Below, one piece after another: positions 20,951-34,464 of a stretch of 57,500 nucleotides of DNA. The position numbers were made by a program, and so were the translations under genes. Numbering within the stretch: position 1 is the stretch's first letter; every line of letters begins with the position of its first letter. The stretch is from Cristatella mucedo. Lineage: Eukaryota; Bryozoa; Phylactolaemata; Cristatellidae. The notes under the pieces were generated by a model. It ran no database searches, was not told where the DNA came from, and saw only the letters and a list, made by a program, of their open reading frames with translations. Location of the stretch: the NCBI GenBank assembly GCA_009760855.2, contig WPIO01000010.1, positions 450,001-507,500 on the forward strand, in the 5' to 3' direction.

Positions 20951-23900
20951 AACCAGCTCGTCGGACAAGCATCACACTGTGAGGACGTGACAAGCCCAGT
21001 CGTTTCGGATCCGGTCACGTCCAAGCAAGGACGTCGATGAGCGTTGCATTAGTTGCAGCAACGTTGGTTTTCAGTACAGTTTTGCTGCATCGGATTATGC
21101 ATGCCACAGAGCAGCATACAGGCAGCAGCTGCAACTGGTGACAGCAAAGCTTGCAAGTGCCCCCTAAGGCAAACTAGTTCTAGAAGGTAACACTTTATTC
21201 CAATCAAGCATGTTAGTCGTCAGGAAGCCATAAATACAGAGGATCCCACACCCCAAACAATCCGATCAGTTTGCACAGCTGCTCCGGCAGTGTGTCTGAC
21301 CGACCGACAGGATCTTAAGGAAGGTGATCATGCCGTCAAGTCAGAGGATGTTGCAAGGTCAGTCGGAACTGATTTCCATGCTTTAGGAGCAAACGAATGG
21401 GCAGGCACGATCTCCAAAGTATTTGAGATTGGCTCGAGGCACAGCTAAACGAGTTGAGTCAGAAGAGTGGGAGGTACGATGCGAAACCTCACTGGGAAGT
21501 GGTTCTGATAAATAGGCAATAGAGCAACAGAATAAAGTAACCAAAAGCCCCATGAGGATACTGTCGAGAGTAGTGGCGGAATGCAAAGTTGTGATGTTGC
21601 TCAACTCCGACTAGCACAACCAAGCTTGGCAATTGAGTACCTCCGGCACCCTCCAGGGGACCAATGCATTTGCAGAGCACGAGTCAGAAGCTGCTTCCAA
21701 GAGACAACCAGCAGCAAATTCAAACCATTTCAGCAAACTGTCCGTACAAGGTTCGTTTAAATGGGGGAGATCGAGAATGCATTAGCAAGCAATGCGTCTA
21801 ATCAAGCAGTACTAGAATGCAGTGCTTAGCATCACTGGCTAGCTTTATTCTGAACCCTTCTCAGGACGTGGTCAACAGGGGTGGCCGATGAGTTTACGTG
21901 GGAGGCAAGCAGACAGCGCCCCAATCCAACTGAAGGCTAGCCTTGCTTCAGTAGAGCTCAGCTCTTCTTCAGGTGGCGCCGGCAGCCTGCGCGCACTTCG
22001 TGCCCCTGGGGACACGAGAGCTCACACCTGCTTCAGCTTTTTCTTTTTTTCTTTCTCGGCCATTTTAGTGTCGACCAGTAGGTTGCCAAGCAGCTCGGTG
22101 AGCGCCCGCTCCGACACGCTCATTCGTTGCTCCTCGTACGTCTCCTTGGTCACCTGCTCGCAGTACGTCATCGGCCTTGGCTTGACCGAGTTCCGCACAG
22201 GCTCGCTCTGGTGGGCGAAAATGCGGCAAACACGGATTTAACGTGCAAGAAAGGAAGCGAGCGAACGAGCAGGGCGCACTGCAAACAACGATGCACGAAA
22301 ACCGCGTCACATGGGAGGCTTCTACGGAATGTCGCAGTAGAGTAATGATAATGCGTGCATGCGTGAGAGCATGTTGTGAACATGTCCGAACTCTGGCAGG
22401 GCAGACAGCACACAGGGATGGATGGATGGGCTGGCTCTCACAGTACCATGACTTCAGGCAGTGCCGATGCACAATGCGTTAGCAGACACCATGACAGAAA
22501 GAAAATCGTGACAGGAGAGTAGCATCAATTAGAACGCAGCTGATAGCACTGACTGCACAGACGCTGCATGAGCTAGTGCGTTTAGAAGTCCCCCTCCTAC
22601 TCTATTGGAAGGGAGAGATAGAGGGACAAAAGAGGTATACAGGTATAAAGTGAAACATAAAAAGAAAGTGTGAGACACAAAGAAAAGGTGAGAGGAGAAC
22701 ACACACACACACACACACACGCACGCACACGCACACGCGCACACACACACATTGTATACACGTTCATATAGAGTGCATCTATAGAGTGAGAAAGAGAATG
22801 AGACAGAAATAAGAGGAAGAGAGAAGTGAGTGAGAGAGAGCTAAAATGATTATACATTTGCTGTTAAGCATCCCAAGAAAGCAAATCTCTTTCTAGGCGC
22901 ATCATTACATAAATCAGAAAGAAAGCATGTCAGTCAATCGGTACCATGTCAGCACGCACAGGGACACCAATGGACAATTCGCGTGGTGAATGGTGCAAGT
23001 AGCAAGTGGGTTCTTAACTATCCTAAAGGCCCACATCTGTCAGGGGAGGTCTTGATGTCATTCGGGGGTGAGTTCCAGGCTTTAGGAGCATACGAACTAA
23101 AAGTGTGGCCTACAAAGTATTTGATGATGGCTAGAGGCACAGCTAAACGCCTTGAGTCGGAAGTGCGAAGATGCGACAAGATGCAAAGCCCGAGATGAAA
23201 GTATTTCGCATAGGTAGGCTGGAGGGACCTAAAAGTGAGCGACAGCTCTTTGAAGTCGATGGCTTGATGGAAAGCGAGCTTTACTCCAGCTGCAAGCGCC
23301 TTATTGCAAAGGGCGGAAGGCCTGCGAGTAGTGTGTTACCTAAGTCAAGACAAGATGTCACAATTGCATAGCCGAGCCGACTTCCAGAAATGCACTGCCG
23401 CCTGCTGCCGAAGCAGCTGCACTGCTGCATTGCATTTTGAATTCTCCTGTTTCCTTGCCACATGCAGTAATCTACCACTTTATTGCAGTCGAAACTTTCA
23501 CCTGACTGCATAACAAATAACTTTAGTACACTAGTCTAGTCTTGAGGAAGCTGCAATTGGGCATCGGAAATCTATCGGGTCAGGTACACCCAATTCCCTA
23601 CTCCAGTGTTGCCACATCCATAGAAGCAGACGATAGGTTGTAGACAGGCCTACACAAATTAAACCCTAGGTAGGTTAGAGACTCAAGCCAGACCTACCAC
23701 TGTTCACGACTTTACCCGTATGGAAGCAAAATACGTCTAGCAGACGACGCGCCACGCCTGGTAGGCTGGACGTTGGGCTGACTTCACGGGCATCGCACCA
23801 GCCGTGCGATAGGCGAGGCACACGGATAGCCCGAGGAGCAACGTGGCCGCAGCCATCGCAACTCGACGCTCGACGTCACAATGCTCGTGCAGCTAGGGAA

Positions 23901-26900
23901 AGAGGGGTGTACAAAATCGATGTCTCGAGCAGAGCCCACCCTAATACCGACCGCGAGCAGTCACGAGAGAGAGCAGTCGCGTCGTCCCGAAAGGGTCACG
24001 GGACCAGCGCAAAGGGTCACCGCCTCCATCATTAGCCTCGTGCTGGGCGCAATCGTCTCGGACACGACTAAGAACGAGTCTCGAGCCTACGACGGCTACA
24101 AGGTGGCGCACCACGCTCTATAACCGGTACATGCCAACGCAAAGGAGTACCGCCCATCGTAGAGCTACGTTTATGCACTCAAAAACTACGTTACCGGTCA
24201 CGAGCAGCACTTTCATGGCTCTTTCCCGGGCTCACAGGTTGGCCAGGAATGGTGAGCAGCACAAGTAGTAGCGATCGATGCATCCCCTCTACACGTGAAG
24301 ACTGGGCCTCCGATGAAGCCACCAAGCACGACGAGCAGCCACTAAAGGAGCCACCGCTGACACTGGGTCTTAGCCCAGGTGTCAAGGCTCTTGTTGCTCT
24401 GAACGACCCAGGTCGTGGGTTCGAGTCCTGCAGCAGGCAATCTTCCTTGATTGCCCGCTCACTGCAAAGCAGGGGGGAGGAGAAGAAGTGCTGAGCTCCA
24501 AACGCTCTTCTGCTGCTACACAAACGAGGCACAGCCAACCTTTACTTTACTTTTACGATGATTCAAGAGACGATCAGGTCTGCTGAGTTGCGCTAATGCC
24601 GGACATGCACATCAGGGGCTGCCTGCCCTGAGTGACCGCTGTCCAAGGGCATAGCCAGGATTTTGGCATGGGAGGCTAAACTTGGACCTCGAGTGGCATA
24701 GCACAAACACTAGAGACACTTTCCCCCAAGAAAAACCCCTCTAGCGCAAAACTTACTATTTCAGCCATAAACTTGTACTGCTAGCGAAGGTCTCAGAATA
24801 CTCTAGGAGCTCCGGGGAAAAGTGCGAAGAGTTGCCCAGCACCACATAACACACCAAAAACAAAAACAGGAACCGCACGCCTCCGATGCAAGAGCCAGCC
24901 TGCCGCTGCTAGCAGAAGGCAAACCGCTCAGCAGGCCCCCATAGAGTCTGTCTGAAGAGACCGACCTCGTTAGCAACTCTACATAATATAATTTAGAAAA
25001 TACGCTGGCTTTCTTAGGACACCCTACCTGCACGACCGTGCATCCCAAGGTGCGCCATCAGATAAGCCTCTGTAGCCCAGTAGCTTGCTAAGCCCGGTAG
25101 ACTCATGCCCATCGGGCTTCTGGTAGGTAAGCAAATAAAGTATAAACACAAAGCAAAGGTTTGTTGATTTAACAGCCTCATTTATACGGCAGCAGAAGAG
25201 TCTTGAAGGCTATCACCGAATGCAGTGTGCATGAAAGGTTTCCGCACGCGACACGACCTGGGTGGTGAAGCGTGAACCACAGAGCTGAGACCCGAGGGCA
25301 TTGAAGCACTCCCGGCACTGTGGCGAGACCATATACGGCAGCTCGTTCTTAGCCTCGAATCGTCTGTCGCAGTGCACTCGTCAGCAAAATGGCAGCTATT
25401 CTGTACACTAGCTTGTGTGCAAGAATCCCCACTGCCCCAGAATCCAAGGTGGAGGTAAACAGCTACAGCTTACATCGAGGCAGCCAGGCCTCTTCAGAGC
25501 GGGCAGATCCACGCGGGCTTTAGCCGCCCACCCTTGCCCTTGGCCACTGCCTGTGGGTAGAGCACGCACACGAAGCAGATTGGCGGAAGGCAGGAGGGTC
25601 GCATACCAGCATGCGCCTGACCACAGCGCCCGACGGCAGGCGCTCCGCCGCTGGGTCCACCGCCGGCACCTGCGGCAGCTGCTTGCGCTGCAGACTGGTG
25701 GTGGTGGTGCCGGTGGTGAGCCGGATGCCGCATCGCACTGGCCGCTGCTCGCCACTCCTAGGAGCCGTGTCCGCCTGCAGGCACTGAATGCTCTTCAAAA
25801 GGTCTGCAGGGACTGCCATCACGTGCTCGTGGTTGTCCATTAGGAAAGAAACGATTCTTATGGCAACCAGTTCATCCATGTCGGCTTCGTTCAGACATCG
25901 CAAGATACTTCGCCAAAAGGAGTGTAGCACCTGCAATGACACCCGATAGCCACGTGACCAGAGCTTCGGATTCCTGAACCACGGTAACATGGCTAACACA
26001 GAGAGGGCAGGGAGGCAGCAGGGGGAGGCGCTGGGCGTGAGCAGCAGAGTGCATGCAGCCATCGGCATGACCGCAACATCACAGAAAGTACTATCGGTAT
26101 GAATAGCAACTGAGCACAGGGAGAATCTCTTCAAAATTATTTGTCTCGGTGTAGATTAAAATGTAAAAATCCCACTTTTCTGCAGGGATAATGCTTTACA
26201 CCACATCTAACATATCGACGAGTTATTAGCTACCAGTCCTCAAATTTTGCCGTCCGCCCAATCCAAGCTTACTAAAAACTAGGCGCTCAGCTAACGAGAG
26301 TTACGACCCTATTAAGTCCACGGCACGGTTATGCAATAAGACAGCCACCCCTGTATCTGTCTAGTGCCACTGCTGCCTTCCTCGGCAGCAACATGTGCTT
26401 GACGAGTTTCTAGCATATTCCAGAAAAACACATCTCACCCTTCGGCCACGTGAAGCACATATAAGAAATTGCACTGTCTAATCCTCTCACAATCTAGTTC
26501 AGCCAACACGAAGACAGATGTCGCTCGGTAATGCAACAACAAACTGGCTAAGCCACGGTCATCACCTTATAAGGAAGAGGCTGGGCCTAAAGCTACACAG
26601 GAGCAGTGTGCACCGATCAGGTGCACACTGCTGGACAGCAAGAAAGCTTTGCTTGCACCAAGCATAGCGAGCTGCTGCACAACAGTCATCACCAAATGCA
26701 CGAGGTTAATAAACACGAAAAAAATGGCTTTAAATTTGCTTGAAGGCTGTGGTTCGATCGCTTTTCATAGGAATGACAGGAGTTTTCCCCCACCGGAGTC
26801 ATGCTGAATAGAGAATGAGCCACAACCTTCGGTGGTTTCTACTAATAATACCAATAACAATACTACAGATAATAAGAGATTTATATAGCACACCAAGAGG

Positions 26901-29900
26901 GCCAGATCTCTTTCAAGGCACTTTAAATATGCTGAAAAGGAAGGCTGTCAGCTGGCTAGTTAAAACGTGCACACTTTCACCATGCACACCAAAACAGTTC
27001 GCACGGACAGAGCAAAACTGTGAAAAACAGAAAGAGCTTATAGCTTCTTTCGGAATGCCCCCACATCAGGAGACGACACGCTATCAGTGGGTAGTGAGTT
27101 CCAGGCTGTGGGAGCATAGGAGCTGAAAGTGTTTGAAGTCAGTCAGAGGCATAACCAAACGACCAGAGTCGAAGGAGGCAGTGCGATGGGATCGGACTAG
27201 TAGGTGTCTCAGATGGAAAGACGGGGGGGGGGGGCAGAAGAATTGAGGTAACCTAGAGGTAACACTGACATATTCATAAAGTCGATACACTGCTAGATGC
27301 AGAGCCAGCGCAGATTGGTGAGAAGTGGTTCAAGTCGGCATGCAAGCCGTTCCCAACAGACAAGCCTGCCTGCAGAGTTTTGCACAAACTACATGTGGCT
27401 TTTCTTTTGGACCGGCAGGGCGACCAGTCCAGAGTAAGTTGCAGTAATCCAGTTACATACTGCATGCAAAGTCCAGTGTGGCCGAGGTGCTTTTCTAAGC
27501 AAGCCCAAATTTTGCAATGTCAAGCTGGTGAAAGTAGGCAGACCAGATTGTGGAGCTGACGAGACCTCATCAAGTGAAAAGTCATATTTAAACACGATGC
27601 CTACATTACATGCCGAGGCTACAGGAAGCTCTGCTTCCATTTAAGAGTCAGGCTTTCCAATTTATGAGTAGCACCGGGTTAACACATAGCTAGTAAGTTG
27701 ATTTCTTCGGTTCAAACATTTAAGCTGCGTATACACATCCATATTCCCAGCATTCATAAACTTCCGAGTCTCACGAACAGGTCCAGCCAGCCAGCAAGTG
27801 CGTGGCATGTCTTCTAGTTGAACAGCTCACCCATCGGAGGTCATTTCGAAATGGTTGAGCATGAAATTGATTCGGTCTTTTACAAGTTAGCCCACTTAAG
27901 AGATCTCAATAGAAAGGGTTTATTCAAATCGTGGTGGAGTTACATGCTTCCTTGGAAAACTATTTTTTTCACTCAGATGCTTTGTAATACCCGAACAGAG
28001 CATCGAACCAGCCTCCCGATACTTAAGCTCTCTAGCAGAGGTTTTTAGAGGTATTCTACAGAAAATGCTTCTATTTCGAGGTGAGATTTCATTCATTAGT
28101 AGGCTGCAATCAGTGCACCGATTTTATTGAGCACCGTGTACAAGAAGTAACAGGCATCGCCAGCGAGTGTGCCCAAGGAGTCCTTTCCTATTAATTCTAG
28201 AGTGTGCCAGTACAGCAAATCTTACAGTGCTTTATGGCTTTTGGAATTGGACCTGTTCTCCAGTTCAATGCTAGTGTTATTAAAAAAAGGGGGGAGGGAG
28301 GGACCAGTCTGAATCTCAACTTCGCACCAATTATTTAATCTCCACACCTCCTCTCAATCAAAAGGCACGAGACGTTTCACTCGGTAATTTATCATGCACT
28401 GGCATACTTTGGTGCGCAAACTCCTAAGGTCGAGCCATTTAAATGAGGGCAGTCGATAGGCCCCCCCACACAATTTCCACGTTTATCACCGACCTCCAAC
28501 CGAGCGCGGTAGCCTGGTCCACCAAGGTCACAACCAAGTCTCCATACCAAAACTCTGGCCACACACGCGAATGCAGCAGCGGCAGGAAACGCATAGCTAT
28601 GCTAGGGAAAGCCAAGCAAACTGGAGCCAAACAAGCCACGGGCAGTCTGGCCGTGACAGCAGCTGCCTCCTCCTCCTCATCGCCCTCGCTCCGCTTCTAG
28701 ACAAGCTGCACAGAGCACCGTTCTGGTCGCCAACAGGTGAGCGAGTGACGGCCATGCTGCAGAGCACGGGGGGGGGGGGGGGGGTGGAATAGCCGCTCAA
28801 GGAGAGAACCGTGCGCCAGCAAACTTACAAACTCCTTCGCACTCTGGCGCGGCAAAGTGCCGGCAGCTGTGGCTGCAGCAGCAGGAGCAGCAGCACCTGC
28901 AGCTCCGCCGGTCAGGCGCAGGCTAGAGTTGTGCGACAGGCGGTGCAGAAGTCGCAGCAGAATCTGCAAGTGCCGGCGGCTAGTCGGCGGAAGCAGCAGC
29001 AGGCACAGCTGCAGTGACCGCATCAGGCGGCTTCGCATCGTCTCACTCAGCGCTCCTGCAGCGGGTGTAGGGAGAGCGGAGTCGAGCCGCCGCGCTGCCA
29101 CGGCAACCACACCGACGCGCAAGAAGCCGCTGCTCGACGCACTGGCTCACGGCTGGCAAGCCACGCGCCGTGGACAGGCGGAAGCACGTGACCAGGTCGA
29201 AGCTCGGCGACGAGCAAACGTGCATGAAGACCAGCGAAAAGGGAGCGAAAGAGTGCAAGCAGTGAGCAGAGTGCAAACAGAGGGCAACACGGGGTCGTGC
29301 CATACACGTGCTGAGCAGAAGAAGAAGAAGTTAGCTGTTCCGCATACCCGAGGCCTGCGGCTCGGCACGGACGGCTGACGACACCTGTACGTCGCAAGCT
29401 GCAGCCGGCTCGCTCATGGTCCAGCGCAAAAGCGTGGAACCACCAGCCGCAGCTTCTACAGCAGCCGGTGCAGCAGCGACAGCAGCAGAACAGGCCGATC
29501 CAGCGGCACCGTCGTCTGCAAACCGCTGCGCGATCACGGCAACCGGACGTTTGGTCGCCCTGAGGGCCGCTGCTGACAGCACTGGTTGATAGCCGAGTGG
29601 TGTGGCTTGCCCGGGGGCGCTTCCAGCCGAGCCATGCCGATCGTGGCCTCGACCCACGTGGCCACCACCACGCTCCCACCACTCCTGCTGCTCCGACAGA
29701 AGCCCCGTGCTCTTCCGGCACATGATAGGCTGCACCGCCGGCCTAGCGGACGTGGCGGCCGCAGCGTCTGCTGCTTCCGGGTCGCCCGGACACAAGTTGG
29801 GCATCGAGCTTTGCAGAAAAGCTTCGGCACCACTAACGTCTGACGCCGAGAAAAAGCGCTGCTGCGCCGGCGTAAGGTTTGACTGAACGGTGGTGCCCAA

Positions 29901-32900
29901 GTCGCGAATGGACGCATACTTTTTCAGCGTTCCTGCCACGGAGCCCTGACCCCCGCCCTCGCGGGCTACTCGGCCGGAGCCACGAGGCGCCGGCACCGCC
30001 GAGCACACACTCTCGGCCGAGCCGTAGCCTCCGTCGGTGGGAGCACTGCTTCCGGCCACCGAGAGCCGAGAAGACACGCCTCCAGCTGCTGGCGCCGAGT
30101 CGAAGGCGACCAAGTTCGGCATGGAGCCACCGTGCGGAAGCATCGGGCGGAAGCGCTTGGACGCGTGCATCAGCGCCGCGCCGTCCGTCATGCAGCCGCG
30201 CGACTCGACATCCAGCCTGGCGACGCACTGCCTGGCGTAGAAGTCCAGCGGCGAGCGGCCGCCGATAGCAGCTGCCGCCGACGAGGAGCAGGCTCGCTCT
30301 CTCCTGCACCGATCGGCGGCAGGTCCGACGCGCCGAGCAGCCAGGGGCATGGCAGGCAGAGCATTCGGCGGCGTGTAATACAGCGAGCCGTTCAACTCGT
30401 CGCTCTCCTCCTCCGCTGCCGACGTCGGAAGCTGCAGCACTGGTCCGCACTCGAGCTTGGCGAACAGAGCGCACGAGTCGGCCGCCGCCGGAGGCGGCGG
30501 CAGCAGCAGCATCGGAGCTGCAGCCGAAGCAGCGGCGGAGCACGTGTCGGGCGGCAGTGGCACAGCGTTGTCGTCGCCGTCTTCGCAGACGGTGCTCGAA
30601 GAGGATGCAGCGGCTAGACGCCGCGGTGGCAGCGGCGGCGGCTCGCAGCAAGGCGTCGCAGCTAAGGGCGCCGCGGCGCTCTGACCACTGCTACTGCGTC
30701 CGGCCACCAGGGTTTGGGCTGCAAAGTGACAAGCATGGAAAGCTGTACCGGGAAAGAGAGGAAATGACTTGCGAAAATAGACGACAGAGCGACAGCAGAG
30801 ACCTGTGACAGCAGCGGTGGCAGCTTCACTGCAGACACGACACGAGCAATGCGATGCCGCCATGCTCGAGCCATCGGAGCATCAAGCAGCGACGTCGTGC
30901 GCTAGAGGCTACGTGGAGAGCGCAGGAAGCATGCGTAGTGGGTCGGAGCCAAAGAGCTGCTAAATTCACGAGGAATTCTAAGACACGAGTCGGTGAATGC
31001 CTGTGCCCTTTATCGTCTACAACTCCGTGCAAACTCAGCAGCTCGTCTGTCAACGTCAAAGCTGCATCATCAACCCTCCTGTCTGAGCTTCACCGATGAG
31101 TCCTCACTAAGCATCAAATCAATTTCAAGATATCCAGCCTGGCTTGCAGATCGCTTCACTCGCTAGCTCCAGCACCTATTTGTGATGACCTTGCATCCTT
31201 AAAGTCAAAGCTCATCTGTTCTGGTCAGCTTTACTTTGGCCCCAGTGCTGCTGAGTCATCAGATCGCTGAGCAGAAACAGTTTGGATGCTGACTGAGAGT
31301 GGGCACACACCTAGCATGAGTCTGGTGACAGTTGACAGCACAGCTTGTTTGCTGAACGTGCAGCCGAAGCTTGACAGTAATTCAGTGGGTGGGTGAGATG
31401 CAGACATCCATCATCAGCGGTCATTGGCTCTCGCTCCTCATACATTGTTGAAGTACCGGTGCTCTTCACGGAAGTGGATGGTTGCAACTGGCATGCATGA
31501 CGACAACACATAGCAGAGAGACATGCGAAGTTCGGCTGCATGTGACATCTAGGTGACATCTAGGTTTTCATCTGATCGAGGAGCACAGCTACAGCAAGTA
31601 GTGTGATCGGGGTAAAAAGGTGGCTGGCGACTATCAATTAAAAAAGCCAATGGCTTGCTCGTTTAACTCTTCAGCCTCTCAAAAACTACGAATCGTAACG
31701 GCATTCGGTAGTGCCGTCACCGGTTGTCTCACACGACACGCAACAGCCCACACATTTGACACAGCCAGGATATACATTCCGACTTGAAAATTGAATCTTG
31801 CAGCAACTTTTTGCTCTCCATCCATCACCCCGGTTGCAGGTGAAAACAAACGAATCGACACGAGCAGACGCGAGGGGCGTGCGAAGTATGAGATGCGATA
31901 CCAATTTCTAACGCAGCACCTACTACTCTCCCGCCGCCGACTATGGCTCATCCTTTCCAGCCGTCCTGAGCTGCTACTTCCATGCTACTCACTACCTCAA
32001 CTGCTCACCTGACTTTACTATGCTTCCCACTTTCTCCTTGATGTGTGGGACGAAGTCTGCTGGCTACCAAATGCGTGCCGATAGCCACTTAGGCTGTGAG
32101 TGCACTACACAAAACTCTCCTGTGTAGCACCCAAATAGTCTCTGTGGTTTTGTGGCGTTACAGATGGAGATAGATATATACATCACTTAGTCGGGATTGA
32201 GCCTGACCACATACGAGCAGAGTCCGTAAAAGAGATATGTCAGCTCGGCAGAAATGGAAGGAATTCAAAGAGGTCGTGTTCAATAAGGTGACTGCAGCTT
32301 CGAGGTTAACTGTTGGTGACAGACTAACCTCGCGAGGCATAATGGACCACTCTGTTAGTGCCACTCATTCGCTAGAGCCACAAGTGATGTGATTGCTTTG
32401 CTGAAAGGCCTTGTGGCGGAGTCATTAAGGCATGAACACACGTCTCCTAGGAGATGTACCGAATAGCCACTGACCATACGGTCAGTGTAACTCTGGAGGC
32501 TGCTACTCTAAAAGCAACAACAAGCCTCCAAGATTCCTAAATTGCTGGTTTCAACGGTGCTCTGCATTGCCGTCCGGCTTGCCAATTTGGCACCAAGATA
32601 ACATGAACTTCGCCATGACGTAGGACATACTCAGCCATCACCAGGTCAAAAGCACGTCTACAGCACGCCTTGTCTGCTAGTGGGATCGTTGAATCAATTG
32701 CTTCGCTTTTAACTGCTTTGCCTCAGGCTGCAGGTGCTGATGCCCGATCTACGAGCTTCTATTAATCGCAAGAGCATCCGACCAGTCATCCATGAAGCAG
32801 CACTACATGCTACCAGCATGTTCATGAAGCAACGACTCGAAACAGGGAGCCTCGTTAGAGACGCCTAGAGGACAAAGCGAGATTTGCAGTCAAGGGCGGT

Positions 32901-33742
32901 CCGATATGCTGACAGCAGATGCAGCACCGGGAACTCGTCTCTATGCCGAAAGCGTGTGCACCGTGCCAGAGTGTGCATGCATGCACGCATGCGATTGTTT
33001 GCATGCATCAGTGCAAACTCATGCACCGGGATGCACATGCATCCATACCCAAGCACGAAGGGCTATGTGGACACGACAGTGCATAACGTGCATCTTACCC
33101 CAGGCGTATGTTATGATGTGGTAGAATCTGAATGGCACCATGGGCTCCGGCTGAGATTCAAAGTAGTCTTTCACCATGGCATATACATCCTTTTCATAAC
33201 CCGGATACTGTGGCAAGTCGTCGTCAGCTCGCTGTGGCCCTAGGTGGAGTATGCACATTCTAATATTTATGCACATCCATGCTTCTGTCCGTGACTCCGT
33301 GAGGCAAGGCGGATCACGTGCCAAAGATTTCCACCCCCCTGCCACGGGCCAGAGCAGAAACAGGGCACGTCAGCAATAGCGATGGCTTGAGGCAAGGTAG
33401 AGAATGGTGCATCAGCGGGATCCGAAGCATCTTCAAGAGCTCGATGCAAAGTACTAGTGGCTTCCGAAGGCAACTCGACAAGCACTCGCATCAGGTACTT
33501 ACATCGAGCTAAACATCGCATAGCAATGGCAAGCCAGCCGGGTAGCGAGGAGTCTGCAAGGAAAGATAGAGCATCGAACGACGTCAGACAAGGTGCAGCA
33601 ACATACGACATGGAACTGTCCAATAAGCTCGGCTATGGCACACAAAATACAAAAAAAAAAGTCCAATGTCTTCATTTCCTTCTTCTTTCTCTTTTGTCTA
33701 TCTTTGTTTGAATGCCTGTCTCAGTCAGTCTCTCCCTCCCTC

Positions 33743-33796
<54 letters not shown>

Positions 33797-34388
33797 TCTC
33801 TCTCTTTGTCTGTCTGTCTGTCTGTTTCTCTCTCTCTCTGTCTGTCTGTCTCTCCTAATCACCAACTAAATTTCATTGACACACACCCTAGCATTTACTC
33901 ATACTCCCAACCAAACTATAGCTCATACTCTCTCTACAAGAGCCGTGGCCAGTGGGTAAGTAAGTAAGGTCGCTAAGTCGGTAAGTAAGGGAAGTCGGTA
34001 AGTAAGGAGCAGATAATTCAGATGCCCCGTGGATCGGAAGTATTAAAAATAATATAAAAAAATAATAACAATAATAATAAGACATTTCCATAGCACTTTT
34101 AAGAGAACCAAATCTCTGCCTAGCCACTTTACATAAGCTGGAAAGAAAGCACGTCAAGTGAAGGCTCGCACAACGAAATTTGCTCTACCAAAACGGGAAT
34201 GTCACGCACCGTTTGCTGGAGAACTTTTGTTGCCCTGTAGGCATGTAGGACCACCACTAGTTTGCAGCTGCTGTTGATACTGCTGCACGTTTTGAATGAT
34301 GTCGGCCGCCTTTATCAAGCCCGAGTCAACTGGCAGTTCGTCACAGCTCCGTAGCAGCAGCGTCTTTCTCAGGCTACAAGAGCAGAGC

Positions 34389-34464
<76 letters not shown>

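Noticed and set aside
20520-21040. Ser/Leu- and Arg/Glu-repeat ORFs on both strands
   Set aside because: These are translations of the (GA)n microsatellite in DEPDC1 intron 11. The minus frame also runs antisense-out-of-frame across exon 12.
25224-25395. Minus open stretch with CRECFNALGSQLCG, possibly a zinc-binding last exon
   Set aside because: The only acceptor giving an open frame does not match the phase of DEPDC1 exon 10, and exons 11 and 12 further downstream are clearly real. It abuts a SINE tail.
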